Source: Gadus chalcogrammus
Lineage: Eukaryota; Chordata; Actinopteri; Gadiformes; Gadidae
Direction: 5' to 3'
Length of the DNA: 64,000 bases
Assembly (NCBI RefSeq): GCF_026213295.1
Contig: NC_079414.1
Span: forward strand, 10,976,362-11,040,361
Both the position numbers and the translations under genes were made by a program. This document shows, one piece after another, positions 25,063 to 44,264 of the stretch (positions are counted from its first letter, which is position 1; the number at the start of each line of letters is the position of its first letter). The notes beneath the pieces were generated by a model. It saw only the letters and a program-made list of their open reading frames with translations, searched no databases and was not told the DNA's origin.

Positions 25063-28000
25063 GTAAAAAAAAAAAATAAAAAAAAAGCACCAATACATTA
25101 TTCAAAGTAACAAAGTCCTTTCAAAGACCATACAATTGAGAAGAAAGATAACCTGGATCATTTTGAGAGGGAGATGAAAGTGATCTTGGCTGAACTGCTG
25201 GAGTTCTAGATGATTATGTGAATACAGTGCATGATCACTGACCAATTTAGAATATTTAGGGAGTTGAGGAGGTGATGGCTGACAACTGTCCGAGTTAAGG
25301 GTGCTAATCTGCTACAGGAAGTTGCTGTGACCCCTCTATTTTAAAGGTGATTATCCAGAAAAGAGAATCACATTAGGGAATGACAGTACAAACAAGCTGA
25401 TTTAAATAGTTCATATTTGTAATCTCAGTTTATTTCAGGTGAAAGCAGCGAAACGTTTGATTTGAATCAACAGAGGCAGGAACTAAATTAAATGCCAAAA
25501 AAGTGTTGAATATATAATGTGCTTGGTCAGGCTTAGCAAGTGGATTCTACAAATCATAGATGAAGGTACATGTCGATACATTTTTAATCTATGAAACCTT
25601 TTTCTTTTGATAACCTCCATCCACTTCATTTACCTGATAATATATAACCAGGGATTTTGAGGGCTGAAAAGTGCTATTCTTCAGATGGTCTCAAATGAAA
25701 CCATGGCTGGAATCCTCTTCCGGGGTGACCTCGAATTTCACCCCGACCCAACCCTCAGGCTCATTTATTACAGCCAGCAGGAGAGGTCAAAGGTCCCCTT
25801 CAACCGCACGGACAGGGGGAGACCGAAACCTTTATTAAACCTCTCTGAAGCTGCTAGTCCCTGCTGTCTTATTAGGATTAGGCTGCGACAGGGGACATGT
25901 ATAAAATGTGAATGATATTTTTCCCCTGAATAGCCTCAGAATATGAGGAGAGCCAGACTGCGTTGATACAAAGTGGGTTTATCTCGTTCACGTTATGCTC
26001 AGGGGAATAAATCGAATCACTCAGTCAAACGTAGGTGTAAATCATTTGAATTATTGCTGTAACCTGATTTGAACAGTTCCAGTTTATTGATCCACTGGTA
26101 ATGAGATAATTAACAGTAATACAGACCCTCGCTTATGACAAGCAGAACAATGTCTAGAAAGTTCGGACCACCCATAGCGACACCAGGTAGCCCGGGGCCC
26201 AAAGCTTCAGAGGATATCTGGTTCTGCCCTGAACCGTGGCCAAGCCCCGTAAACACAGCGCTCAGCCTAGGGGGCCAGCAAGCCCTTCTAAATGTTAAAT
26301 CCTGCGGGTCTGATCACATGTAGACCTGGGTAATGTAATCTCATTGAAATCTAGCGCACTCAATCCCTTTCCCAAATTGAGATTAACTGAATGTACATTT
26401 TGCATTTCCGCTCAAAAATATTCTGCAGTTCACCAACAGAGGCATAGTTGTCTGGGGAAAAAGTCACTGAAGAAAACGAAAGAAAAACAATCTTCAATTG
26501 GCAAATTGTTGTGACATTTTTAGGCGAGAGGGGCATTTTAATTTGGCAGAGAATAAGTACTGCAAGAATGCCAGCCGAATGTCACCATATTTTGATTATA
26601 CTTTCTTAAAAATTAAAGTCTGGCCGTTCTTGGTACTAACAAGCGTTTACTGGTAATAACGGTTCCTGGCACATCCACCTGCATTGGCTTCAGTTTGCTG
26701 TTTTATTCCTAAATGGGAGTAGAAATGTGTGACGAAATGAACTGTGCAGCCTGTGAGTGGCCACCAGCCGGTTTACTGATGTGGTTGACATTCAGCAAAA
26801 GCTTGTGTTTGAGTACTTCTTGCGACAGAGTTTGGTTTCATAGCATGTTGTGGCGCTTGTGCTGGCTCTCTGTCTGGATGGATGGTGATTGTGTACTGGT
26901 TAGCTATGGCTACACAAACCATTTCAAACTGAACATGGTATTAGACAATCATAGTTGTAACTTGGACAGCTGGTGTATAACAATATTCATGAATTGATTT
27001 ATGTCTTAGTTCTTCACATGGGGTTCTTTGTTTGACATGAATTGTGAATCTCGTCAGATATCTATGCAATTGAATGGGGGGTTTCTACCACAATTATGAT
27101 ATAATGTATAAATTGAATTTTACAAAGTAGAAGCAGAAGGAATTAATATGAGTGAAGCTGTTAAATTAAAACCATTGAACACGATTCTCTGTCCTCATAC
27201 ATTTTTAGATTGAGTGTTCAATCCTTTATGGATGGGAGGCAAGAAATTTCTTTATTTTCTTATTCAACAGAATGATTTAAACTGAATGACTCAAGAATAA
27301 TTATGTTTACCAAATAATGAACACAACTCACTGCATTGTAACTTTTACCACATTGTCCAGTTGGATCGCTGGTCGTTTTCATGACGAGACAATCTAGTGT
27401 CTGCCAAATTGCCACTCAAGAGCACTTAAACCACCAGACAAAGATTACCCGTCCATTAATCTCTCTTCCGCATCTCGTCTCCTCCAACTGGTGAGACCAG
27501 TGGTCGTGAGGACCCACCACTTGGGGACAACCCCTGAGCGACCCTGGCATGATCCAACAGGAAGGGAATGCATCAGCCCGAGACGAGTTCCCACATGCTT
27601 TTGACACGACCCATTGGCCCGGCAGCATCCCAAGGGGTCTTCTGGCCAGAGTGTGTCCGAAAGGGGCCGGGCTCCGCTGGACAGGCAAAACAGAGGGCGC
27701 TGAGGGACAGCGAGCGGGCCCCTGTGAGTGGGACATGAGCCAGGGAACATTGCTGCAGTGATGGGTGTCACAACCAAAAGCATCCTCCTTTTGCATGTTG
27801 AAACTATGCGTGTTTGGTGGAATAATAGTTAGTATGGGTAGAATGAAGTCTTGTCGACCCTTGTTTTTCTGTGTTGGGTTCATAATGTTTTAATACCCTT
27901 TTCCTTATTTTTAAAGGCTCTATATTTGACCACCCGCTGTGACTGTGATAAGCCATTACAAGTTGTTTTCCACCCACTTGTGATGTCTGTAAGGCACAGG

Positions 28001-29020
28001 GCAAGGCAGCTTTGAAAGGGCATGTAATGGCTAATCCCACTCACGCCTGCTGGTAAAGTAAGAGCCCTTTAACTATTTTGCACAGAAATAAACGACACAA
28101 GGCAACTCTCTGGTAAACATGCGCCTCTATTTGAGCTAGGTCTGCTCCTCTACTGGGCTCAACCTACAGCGAATGCATCGGACATTTTCCGAGTGAATAA
28201 CTGAATGAACAGATTGCGATTCCCTCATTTCCCCCAGCAGACTGTTCCCAAGGCAAAGGCCGGGTCCCCAGCTGACGTCCCCCCCCTCAGAACATCACAG
28301 AGACTGATGGAGGACCCCAGACGGGGACGGAGACGGGGACGGGGCAGCAAACCACCTCACTCACGTGTTTGCCATTTGGAAGCTGTCAGTGCGCACCGGT
28401 CGGGTGCCCTGAGAAGACGACACGACAGAAGGACAGACGTCTCACCAGGAACGCTCTGTTCCAGGAGCACACACACACGTTTCCGGTGTACGTGAGACGT
28501 GTATGTGCTCCGTGTGGGGAGGCGTGTGTTGTGTTTCTAAACTGTGAAACTCGCGGATGTGCTGGATCACCCCCCACCCCCACCCCCCCTGCTGAATGTG
28601 TCCTGCCTTTAACCTCGGGCCTAACATCTGGTTTCTTCTGGAACTGAGTCACAACCCAGAAGCAAGGATCGCGTCCCACTGCCTCTTTAAGGATGACAAA
28701 TGTTGTTCTTACGCTTCATATATCTTTCTGGTCAGCAACATTTGATGGTCAGATCGTCTAATTGATTTTGCTAAATCTATCTTTTCGACTCATTTAATAA
28801 GTGATATTGGGTTTTAATGAAGAAAAACGTTTATATTGGCCCTGTTCACTTTGAAGTAGGAAAATGGTCCAGATATGATTTGTATTTTTCTTTGGTAACA
28901 TGAGACACAGATCTGAGCATAATTCCTAATAGAATAATGACTGTCCACACCAACCTTTTCAAACTCCCTACATATTGCAAACACTAGTACTATTACTTCA
29001 ACTGCTACTATTCAGTCACC
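25063..29020. other. Non-coding stretch, no gene recognised
   Basis: Nearly 4 kb of ordinary sequence. The longest frames (27416-27883 minus, 155 codons; 28205-28495 plus, 96 codons) show no domain. 28300-28345 has a short run of GGGACGGAGAC-like units, and 28200-28650 is more GC- and CpG-rich than its surroundings without promoter motifs I could name. Confidence 0.45.
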
Positions 29021-29115
29021 CTATAATCAAAAGCGATTTACAGACGGTTCAGATGTATGTCGTTAAAGAGTAGTGGATAGGAAGAGGATCAAGCATCTTG
29101 CTCAAGGGTACATAC
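29020..29115 (+). repeat. Old LINE/SINE tail remnant
   Basis: Contains AAAAGCGATTTACAGACGGT and, further on, AGCATCTTGCTCAAGGGTAC. Both are phrases typical of 3' ends of teleost L2/SINE-type repeats. Boundaries are indistinct. Confidence 0.35.
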
Positions 29116-31060
29116 ATACAGGAAGAATGCCGACATTGGGAATCAAATCAAATGTAACCCTCATCCCAGCCAACCCATTATACTGCACCCGGATAGATTT
29201 GGAGACACTGCAGCGTTCTGAATTGTGGGACAGAATCCCAAATGTGCTGAGGAGTCTGTTTTCCGAAGAAAACCGGCACCTGGAGAGAAAGCAGCTACCT
29301 GTAAAGCATCCAAACCTTTTGATCCCAAGCAGAGAGACCCATTAGCAACAAGCAACATTTTATGAGGCCAGAGCCAAGGTGTAGACTGCATGTGCTGCCT
29401 CATTTCCCATCCTGCTCACAAGATGAGAGTTGATACAAACGTTTTTCTTCACAACGAGCAAGGAGTTATTGTTTGTTGTTGCTGCAGCTTGCTGCTCCAC
29501 TTCCTGTTCACTGAGCTGTAGCCTCGAAGCTGTTATAGGTCAAAGCTGCATACTCCCGCAGTCTTTGTGTTTGTTCAAAGCATTGTGTGTCAACAAACTG
29601 TCAAAATGTATGCATTCCATCGTTATTCTGAATTCTGTGTTTACAAAATGCGACGTGGGATACCTGAGAATGAATGATGGATGAAGGTAGAGTTATAGAA
29701 ATGAGTGATAGACAGAAAATGCATGAATAAAAAAACGTCCTGTTATGGCGAACCCAACCTTTCTATCTGTGTTAATGGCTGATATTGGCTTGTGGTTCCA
29801 GTGTATTATCAAAAGAGTTCAAGTGGTAAACTGGTTTTGGGGATGCCGTTAGCCACCATCCAGCTCCCCTAGCTACCCAGCATCTGACACTCTTTCTCGC
29901 TCTGCTCAGATGATTTGTTCAGTAGATGAGACTCAGGCTTCAACTAAACCTCCGGAGCCCTTCACAGCTCAACAACGTCACCTGGGTTCCCTACGGTATA
30001 CGTCTGACGGCCAGCAGCATCAAGAGGTGTCAAAAGGATTCATTCAGTTCATGTTTTTTTCACAAGCTGGGTGTTTCTAGAGTTCCGGTTCCCTCTGCTC
30101 AGGTCTGCTGGGACGTGGACCACTCAGAATAATGGAGTCCGATAATAAAGGGCTAATAAAGGGCTGGTTCTGTGGTTCACAACCTTTTTTGACCTGTGAC
30201 CCCAATTTTCCAGGACACCAACTTCTTACATAGTAATTAATTGTTAACATGTTTGATACATTTTTTACCCCATCCTCTTCTTTGAGCACCATTTGTGAGT
30301 GTGACCATATTCCTGTTTTTTATTCCTTTATTTTGTATTGCTGTCTTTGAGTGCCTACAAAAGTGAAACACAAATACAATTTATTTGTATTATAAGTTAT
30401 TCACAGAGTAACATATTTCTTTCGAATTGGAATTGTTATACATTTTTTAAATGATCTGCTTTCCCTCAAGTTTAACCCTCCATTATCCTCCTCAACATCA
30501 TTAGACCGAATCATTAGACTTTATCATTATATCATTAAACATTAGATTTGTTAATACGGGACCTTTACCCTTAAAAAAATATGCAAAACAGAATGTATAG
30601 GCAAATCGGGGCATCATGGTTACATAACATTGGATTGTCCGTGGGTTGTAAGCTTCTTGGATGCTCCATATCCTCCCCTTTGTCAAGGTAATTAGTGGGG
30701 AATCCGAGGCAGGACTCTGAGGTAAAATATTCAAACGAACACCGAAAAGTACTTCGTTGCAACAGGCGAGATTAAAAGGGCTGATTTTGCAAACCACCAA
30801 GCCAGGAAAACAAGTGGAGCTAATTATGTTAAGACTGAACATATGGTCTGAAAGAACCACCTTGTTGCATATTCATGTGTATTTGTATGCCTTGCAATTA
30901 GTTAATGAATGCTTTGTTTTTCTTTTTGATTGTCTTCTGCTCATCTTCGAAATTCTATTGTTTCTTCCTTCCCGTCGCTGGTTATATTTATTATTTTCCT
31001 CCAATTTAATTTCCCCTTCTCATGACTTGTCTCTTCCACATTCTAATTTCCCTTTTCTGC
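29116..31060. other. Non-coding stretch, no gene recognised
   Basis: Mixed composition. Frames up to 119 codons (30501-30860 minus) have no motif. No repeats with clear ends. Confidence 0.45.
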
Positions 31061-31065
31061 TTCTG

Positions 31066-31280
31066 CCTGTGTGTCTGCGTGTGTTTGTGTGACTGTGTCT
31101 GTCTGTCTGCCTGTATGTGTGTGTGTGTGTGTCTGTATGTGTGTATGTATGTGTGTGTGTGTGTGTGTGTGTTTCTGTGTGTGAAGGTACATAGGTGTAT
31201 GTGTCGTTGGGAGTGCACGGTTGCGTGATTACATGGATGTGTGTCCGCACGTGTTTGACTGCCTGCCCGCACGTGTATGT
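31066..31280 (+). repeat. Degenerate (TG)n-rich tract
   Basis: TGTG runs interrupted by TCTGTC, TATG and GCACGTG motifs. Probably an old GT microsatellite. Spurious frames on both strands. Confidence 0.8.
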
Positions 31281-31860
31281 GATCCTATCTTTGTGCATGG
31301 ATTCATATGAGGGAATAACAATAACTGAATGTCTTAAGCAGCTTCCTTCGTGTCAGACTCTACCACCTAGTCCTCGCCACCAGAGCGGTGCTCCTCCCAG
31401 CCACCAGTGGTTCTTTACATTCAGCTACAGCTGCAGCCCAGACAGGCAGGACTCTCAGCCATAGCAGAGCAATCTGGTGCAGAATACGGTGAACAGGGAG
31501 ATACACTATCACCTAGGATGATTAAAACATCTTCTTCTTGCCTGAAGAAATATTATTAATTAAATATAATAGCAACTGAATGCAATGAGGCACCCATGAC
31601 CTGACATCCGAACTCCACCAAACGGCAGAGAGTGGACGTTTGTCATTTTTTGAAAAGACTCAAATCTGTTCGAGCTGCATTTATCGAGTGCAGTGTCTGC
31701 TCCAGGCTGATAAACTGTAGCTGCTCACCTGAGAGCTAGCAGATACGATCGACCTGCCGAGAGAGGAAGCAACAGCATGAAATACAGCTTGTGTTTCCAT
31801 CCATCACCCACACCCTGGTCGCCTGTCGGCTGCTACAGCATAGACAATAAACTTTTAGTG
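31281..31860. other. Non-coding stretch, no gene recognised
   Basis: No frame with a recognisable domain. It ends where the next CA array starts. Confidence 0.45.
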
Positions 31861-31861
31861 A

Positions 31862-32045
<184 letters not shown>

Positions 32046-34727
32046 TTGCCCTTGGTCTGCTTGTATACAGTGCATCCTTGGCAAGATCACTGGTTCAAGC
32101 AGAACTTTATTTTTTGTGCATCTGAAAACAAATTAGCAAGATCAACTTCCTGCATGCTCCAAATAAGATTAGAGCCCCCCACATAGTCTCTGCTGCCTGA
32201 ACATTAAAGTGTGTCTAATGAGCTGTTATAGGCCCCCAATGAAAACAAGCTGCAGTCCAACTGGAAGAGCAAGTTGAGCGTGAGGCTGAGGTGGAAACAA
32301 CTGCAACAACAACCACAACAACAACAACAATTGCAACAACAACCACACTTTCACAGACTGTAATCTGCTCTGCAGCTCACAGACTATCAACCCAGAGATG
32401 TGGTTTCAGCTCCCCACAGATGGATAGAGCAGAGGAGGTGAGAGGAGGAGGTTTAGGTGGAGGAGGTGAGGGGGGAGGGCTCAACCTCCCTGCTCTTCTG
32501 ATGTCAGATGACAGGTCTCAGATGATCTGGTTCACCACCGTGTGACAGGTGACAGGTAAACTCACGGCGGTCACATCAGCCACGTCATTCAGCGATGTTA
32601 AAATGAAGGCACGGAGAGTTAAGTACCGATACGCTTCCAACATTTGCTTTCTTTTCTTTGTCCCAAAATTTTGCCCCATTTTGTCTGTGCCAGACATGCA
32701 GATTTATTTCGTTTTAGAGCGTGTGGGTGTGTTTTTGTTTGTATACATGTGTATGAGTATGTATTTGTGTTTGTAAATGTGTTCATGCTCAGATGTGCGT
32801 ATCTAGATGCATTTGTACATAACATACATAATGTACATAATGTGCAGGTGTGTGTTTGTATGTTTGTTAATGCATTTGTGCGTGTCTGTGCAGGCGTGTG
32901 CATGCGTTTTTTTGTTTGATGGTTTGTGTGAGTGTGTTTGCAGGCGTGTGTGTGTGTTTGTTCCGTGCAGGCCTGTGAGTATGGCTCAGCCTGTCACTGT
33001 GCTCTCTGGATGCTATCTGTGTGAACCCCCTCCGGGTCAGACATGATCTGATGAACAAATACTGAGTGCTACTTAACAACTTAACACTGGCGTGGAACTA
33101 CTGTTGCAACTGTTGAACATGTATGCTAATGAGCCTGCTGGAAATGTTACCATTAGTGAACACATCCTTCTTATGACATCATGCTAGATGTACAGGGAAG
33201 ACATCGAAACGATGTGGTCTAATGATTCCCGTATACACTCTTCTCTCTTCTAGGTGAGTTTTGCATATTTCCCTACGTGATTGATTTTCCTATTCTATGT
33301 TTCTTGACTGCCCTCCTCATTAACTCTCACGTTAGCGTGACATGCACTTCTGCAAATAAAAACATGAACAAAACGAAGATTGATGACCTGATTAAACGTC
33401 AAACGATGTGTTTAAGGTCTGGTGAAAATTGTGTATGCAAATTGTAATTATCCAAACAAGCCGTTAAAACTCAAATCCTCAGTGCTTATTCTCATAATTC
33501 ACAGGATTACACAGAATATGACACAAATAACATGAAGGCTGCACAAAAAGATGATCACATAGTTACCAAGTTTAAACTTTTAAAAAGCCATACATACGTC
33601 ACATTTCTGACGGTAATTTTTTCTTTAGTAAAACGTACGTACGTTTTACATACATGAACGTACGTTTATGTGAAAAAGAGACGAAGACAATGCATTTTCT
33701 CAGCACATAAAGAAGAACAATAAAACACACAGTTCAACTTCAATCCCTCCCTGGTTTCAAAGTACCCTTAAACAGACACTTTCTCTTTAGTGAACACCTT
33801 CCTCAAGGATTGCTTTCAAAAACAAGCCCAACAAGGGAGACACTTTTATAGCATCAGACTTAAAAAACAACCCTGTTTATATTCTATAAATTTCCGATTA
33901 CTCTTTTCGTTTTAGACATCGCAATGTCCTCAAGGTAAGTGGAGGAACATGATGTTCCACTCTGGCAATGGACCTCAATTGGACTCCATCTTGAAAGGCC
34001 AATGAAGAGGAAGGAAGCCTGACAAGGCTTCACCGAGCCTGACTTCTGAATTGGGTTTTTCAAAATAAGGACAGACTTTTCCCAGAGCTTATCTTTGTTA
34101 AATTAAGATACAAGACCAGAACAGAACGCTGAGTGGATTCCAGTTCATTCCTCTGGAAGCTGATACTCAGGGCTGGAATTTGAAACAGATGAGTCTGGAA
34201 TGAACATTGATCATGACAATGATGATAAATTAAAAAAGGAAACCGATTAGTTTTTACTGCAAAGCGTGAAGGCTTGAAACCTTGGCAACTTTAGACAATA
34301 TGTGTCACTACTAATACATCTAAGACATTTGAGGGCATGTTGACACTTTGGAATTATATTTGAAATATTCATGCAAGGCTTTGAGACTAGATAAAGAATT
34401 CATTAAATTAATAAGCCTCAGCAATTAAATCAGATAAGATCTACTCAAGCAGTTAATGTGATCATAGCAACAACCTCTACACAGTCACAAATAAAAGCAC
34501 CAGACCTGCTTATGCAACCCAGTAGAAAATTTGGCCCTGTTATATTATTTTATTTCCATATTACATACTTATTTCTCAAAGTTACCCCTTTCTGTACTTT
34601 GTCTGTACTAATCCTTTAATATTTTATTACCTGTTGGGTTATTAAGCTGTCCATCAGTGATTTTGCTCATACTGGAGTCTTATTGGCTGTATCTAAGAAT
34701 ACAGACCTCCTAATGGGTAGAGGGGAG
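32046..34727. other. Non-coding stretch with small repeats
   Basis: Contains a (CAA)n-like tract at 32298-32345, a GT-rich degenerate tract at 32725-32970 and a perfect 22-bp palindrome at 33628-33649. No gene recognised. Confidence 0.45.
33628..33649. repeat. Perfect 22-bp palindrome
   Basis: GTAAAACGTACGTACGTTTT followed by AC is fully self-complementary. A nearby ACGTACGTTTA at 33658-33668 repeats its core. It could extrude as a short cruciform; no function is implied. Confidence 0.8.
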
Positions 34728-34730
34728 TAA

Positions 34731-35232
34731 TGGTGTGTTCCTGAATCCTCGGACGTCAGCCTTCCGAGTTGCACGTTTGACGTCTCTTCCTGTCTCGGAG
34801 CATTCATAGCGTTCCTGTTCGTCTTTGTGATTGTGTCATGAAATTGGCTATCGTTGTTTATTGTTAGCGACATTAGCCTCTTTAGCAAACCAGCCCGAAA
34901 ACAAACAACACAATTTTACACTGTATTGCACGCACAGCATGACCATGCAATATATAAATTGGTGACCGGAATAAAGTAGCAATGTAATCAAGTGTGTAAG
35001 AGCATTTAAAATCAACATTAAAATGAACAACGTGGTACAAATTCAAAAAAAAAATCTCTTCACGGGCGCAGCCATTTTGTTGAGAGCGTCATAACTGCTC
35101 TCGGTCTAATCTCAGATTTTTGAAAGATGAAGACAAAAAGGAGGCATGCCTTCGAGAAATGCCGCAAGAAAGCTGGGAGATCTTCGACTTTCGACTGGAA
35201 AGTCTGGCGTTCGAGGATTCAGGAACACACCA
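34731..35232. mobile_element. Harbinger-type MITE (502 bp)
   Basis: Ends TGGTGTGTTCCTGAATCCTC and its inverse GAGGATTCAGGAACACACCA are perfect over 20 bases. TAA flanks both sides (34728-34730, 35233-35235), pointing to PIF/Harbinger. Subterminal GACGTC and TCGGAC motifs are followed by an interior with no transposase. Short frames inside (for example 35120-35350) are fortuitous. Confidence 0.83.
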
Positions 35233-35235
35233 TAA

Positions 35236-36654
35236 CCCCCGCCTTTCACGTAGATGTCGTCAATGCGTGCGCAGCCAGAACGCTAACACCAGCAGACATG
35301 TAAAACGAGCTGAGAAAACAAGTCAAATTGTAGAAAGTGTCAGTTATTAAACTGTATAAAAAACAGAGTGGAAGTTGAAAGGAAACAAAACCGAATTGAG
35401 AGAGGGAATTGATGACTAAGCGCCGGGAGTTTTATTATTTTCGGCAGAGTCTTGGCTAGATTTTTTTGGAGTCCTTGGAAACCCTTGAGAATCTGGATCG
35501 AATTCCCCTTGACGAAGGGGTGGCGAGCTAGCTAGTGAAGATACCTCCTTATCCAAAGGAGTGGACCGATATCACCTGTGCCGAGGAGGATACCAATCTT
35601 CCTTTACATCCATCACTTGAGCATATCAGGTGAAAGCGCTCTGAGTGCCACACATGACCAATTTACTTTTTACTTTTTGACTTCTGACTTGACATTTGAC
35701 TAAAGTAGGCTTAACTGGCCGAACCAAGGAAATTAAAGGAATACTTGCAAGGAACTTATTTTTGTTCATGTTTTATTATTTCCTTATGGACAATTTCCAG
35801 CCATTTTATGGTGTTTAAAGATAATTGTTTCTGACCTAATGTTCGGGTCTAAATTGTGAAATTCCTAAATATATTTGATTGCACTTAGATCTATTTTTTA
35901 TTTTTTCTACAAGGTTGAATACAGTTAATCTAAAAATAACCTGTGGCTCCAGTTAATCATTGTGTTGTCAATTTATTCTTTCCCTCCTTATGAACCTAGT
36001 GACTAGTCCATATCTGAATACTCTACTGCCCACTAGGGTTACACTTAGCTAAACATTTGCATTCCCGCGCTTATGATTTACCAGGTTAAATAGCAAAAAA
36101 GCAAAAAAGCAAAAAGAACCGAAATCGGAGTACGCAATTGCACAAATAAAATGAGAAGAAAAAAATGTAATAATATACCCAATCAAATAAATGGAAAAGA
36201 ATAAACAATGATCACAAAACAATTTATCACTTAATGTTTAATGCATTTATTTTCAAGCAAGTCCTATCATTTAAATATTTATTTATAGATCAAGAGGTTG
36301 TCATGCTATCTCCTATCATCTACATCTCATATTTGGGAATGAATTCACTTGTTGCGTTGTATCGAGGTCGACAGGGGTTAAAGTGAGATTAAGTTTACAG
36401 GGCCCTTTGTGCTTTACACGCCAGTAAACAATCATATTTACTAGTTGTATTTACTGATACAACATTTAAATGAAAGCTATTTCCCAGAAACATGTGAGCA
36501 TTTAATAATGCATGCTACTAGATTTACACAATAAAAAAGAGTGGACAAAATGATACTGTGATCTGCATTCTGCATTGGTCCACCTACAGAAATGTCAATG
36601 TTCCAACTCTACCACGGAAACACAATTAAATCTTTTGCATGAATTTCTTGCCTT
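35236..36654. other. Non-coding stretch, no gene recognised
   Basis: AT-rich, with a short AGCAAAAA repeat at 36088-36113. No frame with motif, no transposon ends. Confidence 0.45.
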
Positions 36655-36795
36655 TTTTAATGGACAGGGAAGTGGGTGTGAGAGAGAGGGCACGAGAGAG
36701 AGGGCATGACATGTAGCACAATACCACGAGCTGGAATCGAACCAAGGTCTTTCCAAGACGTTTCTATACTGCCGTGGAAGTGAGCCACCAACCGC
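36655..36795 (-). repeat. Teleost SINE-like remnant
   Basis: On the minus strand from about 36795, GGCGGTTGGTGGCTCACTTC resembles a weak A box region. GGTTCGATTCCAGCTCGTGG near 36735 is a good B box. The following body (GCTACATGTCATGCCCTCTC to AATGG) matches a repeat I know as widespread in fish. The head is degenerate. Confidence 0.5.
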
Positions 36796-37300
36796 CCCCA
36801 GAACATCCGTTGCCCCCCAGGTTTGAGCTCCACACGTCTCTCCACCTTACCTGGGTCTAGAGGACCCGTCCTCCAGCCTTTGTAATCCGGACTAATGCCT
36901 CCTCTCAAGCTAAGTGAATAAATGCCTTGTGTGCTTCTCTTTGGCTCTACATTTACCAGTCCTCCATTGTGATAAGTGGGGCCGATGGGCTAACCTTACC
37001 GCCACCCCCCATCCTCAATCCATCCTGGTAGTAATCATCCCAATGTAGACCCCAACACAGGCCCTCGTCCCCCCATCAGTCAGGGGCGAGAAGCTTGCAG
37101 ATTCCCCCTCCACAAGGACAGAAGCAAGTGACTTATGTCTGCTATTAGGCTCACCATAACCCCGTTCCCCTTGCCCATGTAAGTGGTGCATGTGTGTATG
37201 TGTGTATGTCTGCCAGCGTGCGTGCGTGCATGTGTGTGTGTTTAAAAAAGCAACTCTGGTACTGATACTGCCTGGCTTTGCACTTAACTAACGCGAACAC
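36796..37300. other. Non-coding stretch, no gene recognised
   Basis: C-rich patches at 36990-37110 and a short GT-rich tract at 37185-37240. No gene recognised. Confidence 0.45.
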
Positions 37301-37302
37301 AG

Positions 37303-42685
<5,383 letters not shown>

Positions 42686-42742
<57 letters not shown>

Positions 42743-42905
42743 AACACACGGCCAGGCAAACCAATCGACTCAGACACTAGGCAAACAGACAGGCTCGGAC
42801 AGACACACAATGACAGAATTCAGAGAGCTGAACAGACAGATACTCTGGCCGACCAACAAACTTCTTCAAACAGACATACAAACAGGCAGGCAGACAGATA
42901 TGTAG
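42686..42905 (+). repeat. (ACAG)n microsatellite with decayed flank
   Basis: About 52 bases of pure ACAG/CAGA units (42686-42738), followed by a further 160 bases in which CAGACAG, CAAACAG and GACAGACA recur irregularly. Confidence 0.93.
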
Positions 42906-43064
42906 GCCGATATGCAGACAGTTGCAATGCTTGCAATGCAAGAAAATGCATCAGTCGGTAGGGTGCTGCAAACTACTAATCAACGATGACCTCGTCCAAA
43001 AAAAAACACAAGCCCTCAAATATTGAAATGGCGAAGAGGAGGGGAGACGGGGAGACGGGGAGAT

Positions 43065-43094
43065 GGGGGGCGGGGGGGGGGGGGGGGGGGGGGG
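43065..43094 (+). repeat. Poly(G) tract
   Basis: Thirty bases, all G except a single C at 43071, next to GGGGAGACGGGGAGACGGGG. The region has strong G-quadruplex potential. Its length may be affected by assembly error. Confidence 0.85.
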
Positions 43095-44260
43095 CTACTA
43101 GCCATGCCCTCCAGCAGAGGAAATACCAGGAGAGCCATGCATCATCATCACCATCATCCTCATCATCAAAACAACAATGCAGACACAGGAAGGAGAGCAG
43201 AGGAGCAGCAGGGGGGTTAGAGGAGCGACATTGTCACGTGCACATTTGCCCCCAGAGTCACACATCGCTTATATCCACACAAAGAAACAAACACAACTCA
43301 CCAAACACACACCAAGGACCAATGAAATACACAAACCACCAACGAAATACACAAACCTTTAACCTATTAACCATGCTTTAACCAAAAGACACTCGAAATC
43401 AGGAAATATTTACAAACCCCTGCTCCACCGCTTGATAGATAAATACTATAAAACATCCAATCGGTAACAGCTGATAACACACCGTGTTATTTCCTGTTTC
43501 TGATCATGATTCATGAATTGTGTTTGCATGAGATCAGCCAAAGGTGCTCTCTCTTTGGCGTATAAAATGAAGGGAATATCAACCAATACCTGGCCATCCA
43601 TTATTAACAAGCTGCCCACAGTATGAACCGGTCCCCGCACCGGTGACGGCTCCCAGAAAGAGACGCTTGGTTACTGAACCTCTCGTTAAAGATTCTCCTC
43701 ACAGGCACAACGAAGGGTCAGTCCAGTATCGGCCATGTCTTTCGAATAGATTTCCAACGGCAGGAAGTGCACAGCCGGAATGAGGAAATGATGTTATGAT
43801 GCACAGGGAATTGTTGTTTGGTTGCATATCCTGATCATCAATCACTTTCCTTGTTGTCTTGGTTGGTTGGAAGAAGACACAAGAAGTTAATGATGGGTGT
43901 GTGTATGTGTACGTGTGTGTGCGTGCGTGCGTGCGTGCATGAGTGTGTGTGTGTGTGCCTTTAGATTTTTTTACTTATAAATGTGGGACAAATACTGCAA
44001 GAATAGAAGGTAATTGCACACAGAGAACTAGAGGAGAGATAGAGGCCCACGTGTGTCTGTTTACAGTGGAGCAGGATGTGAACCTGTGCTGGTGTGTTTG
44101 TGACACAGCTGTCTGTGTTCAGTCTGGTCTTGTTAGCCACCCGCTGAGGTACAGACGGGCGGTAGACCCTGGGGGGTCCAAACACAACCTGCCTGTTTTA
44201 ATGCTTTACTCATTCAGGAGCCTCTTATGATGCTTTTTAAACCCGATCATCCCTTCTCCA
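43095..44260. other. Non-coding stretch, no gene recognised
   Basis: Includes a short (CAT)n-like tract at 43140-43172 and a GT/GC tract (GTGCGTGCGTGCGTGC) at about 43895-43958. No gene recognised. Confidence 0.45.
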
Positions 44261-44264
44261 GGAT

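Noticed and set aside
27416..27883. 155-codon minus-strand frame as a possible exon
   Set aside because: No recognisable domain or splice pattern, and another frame overlaps it with similar length. Probably a chance frame in a GC-richer patch.
28200..28680. CpG island/promoter
   Set aside because: Only mildly GC-rich, with no core-promoter motif and no adjacent exon I could identify.
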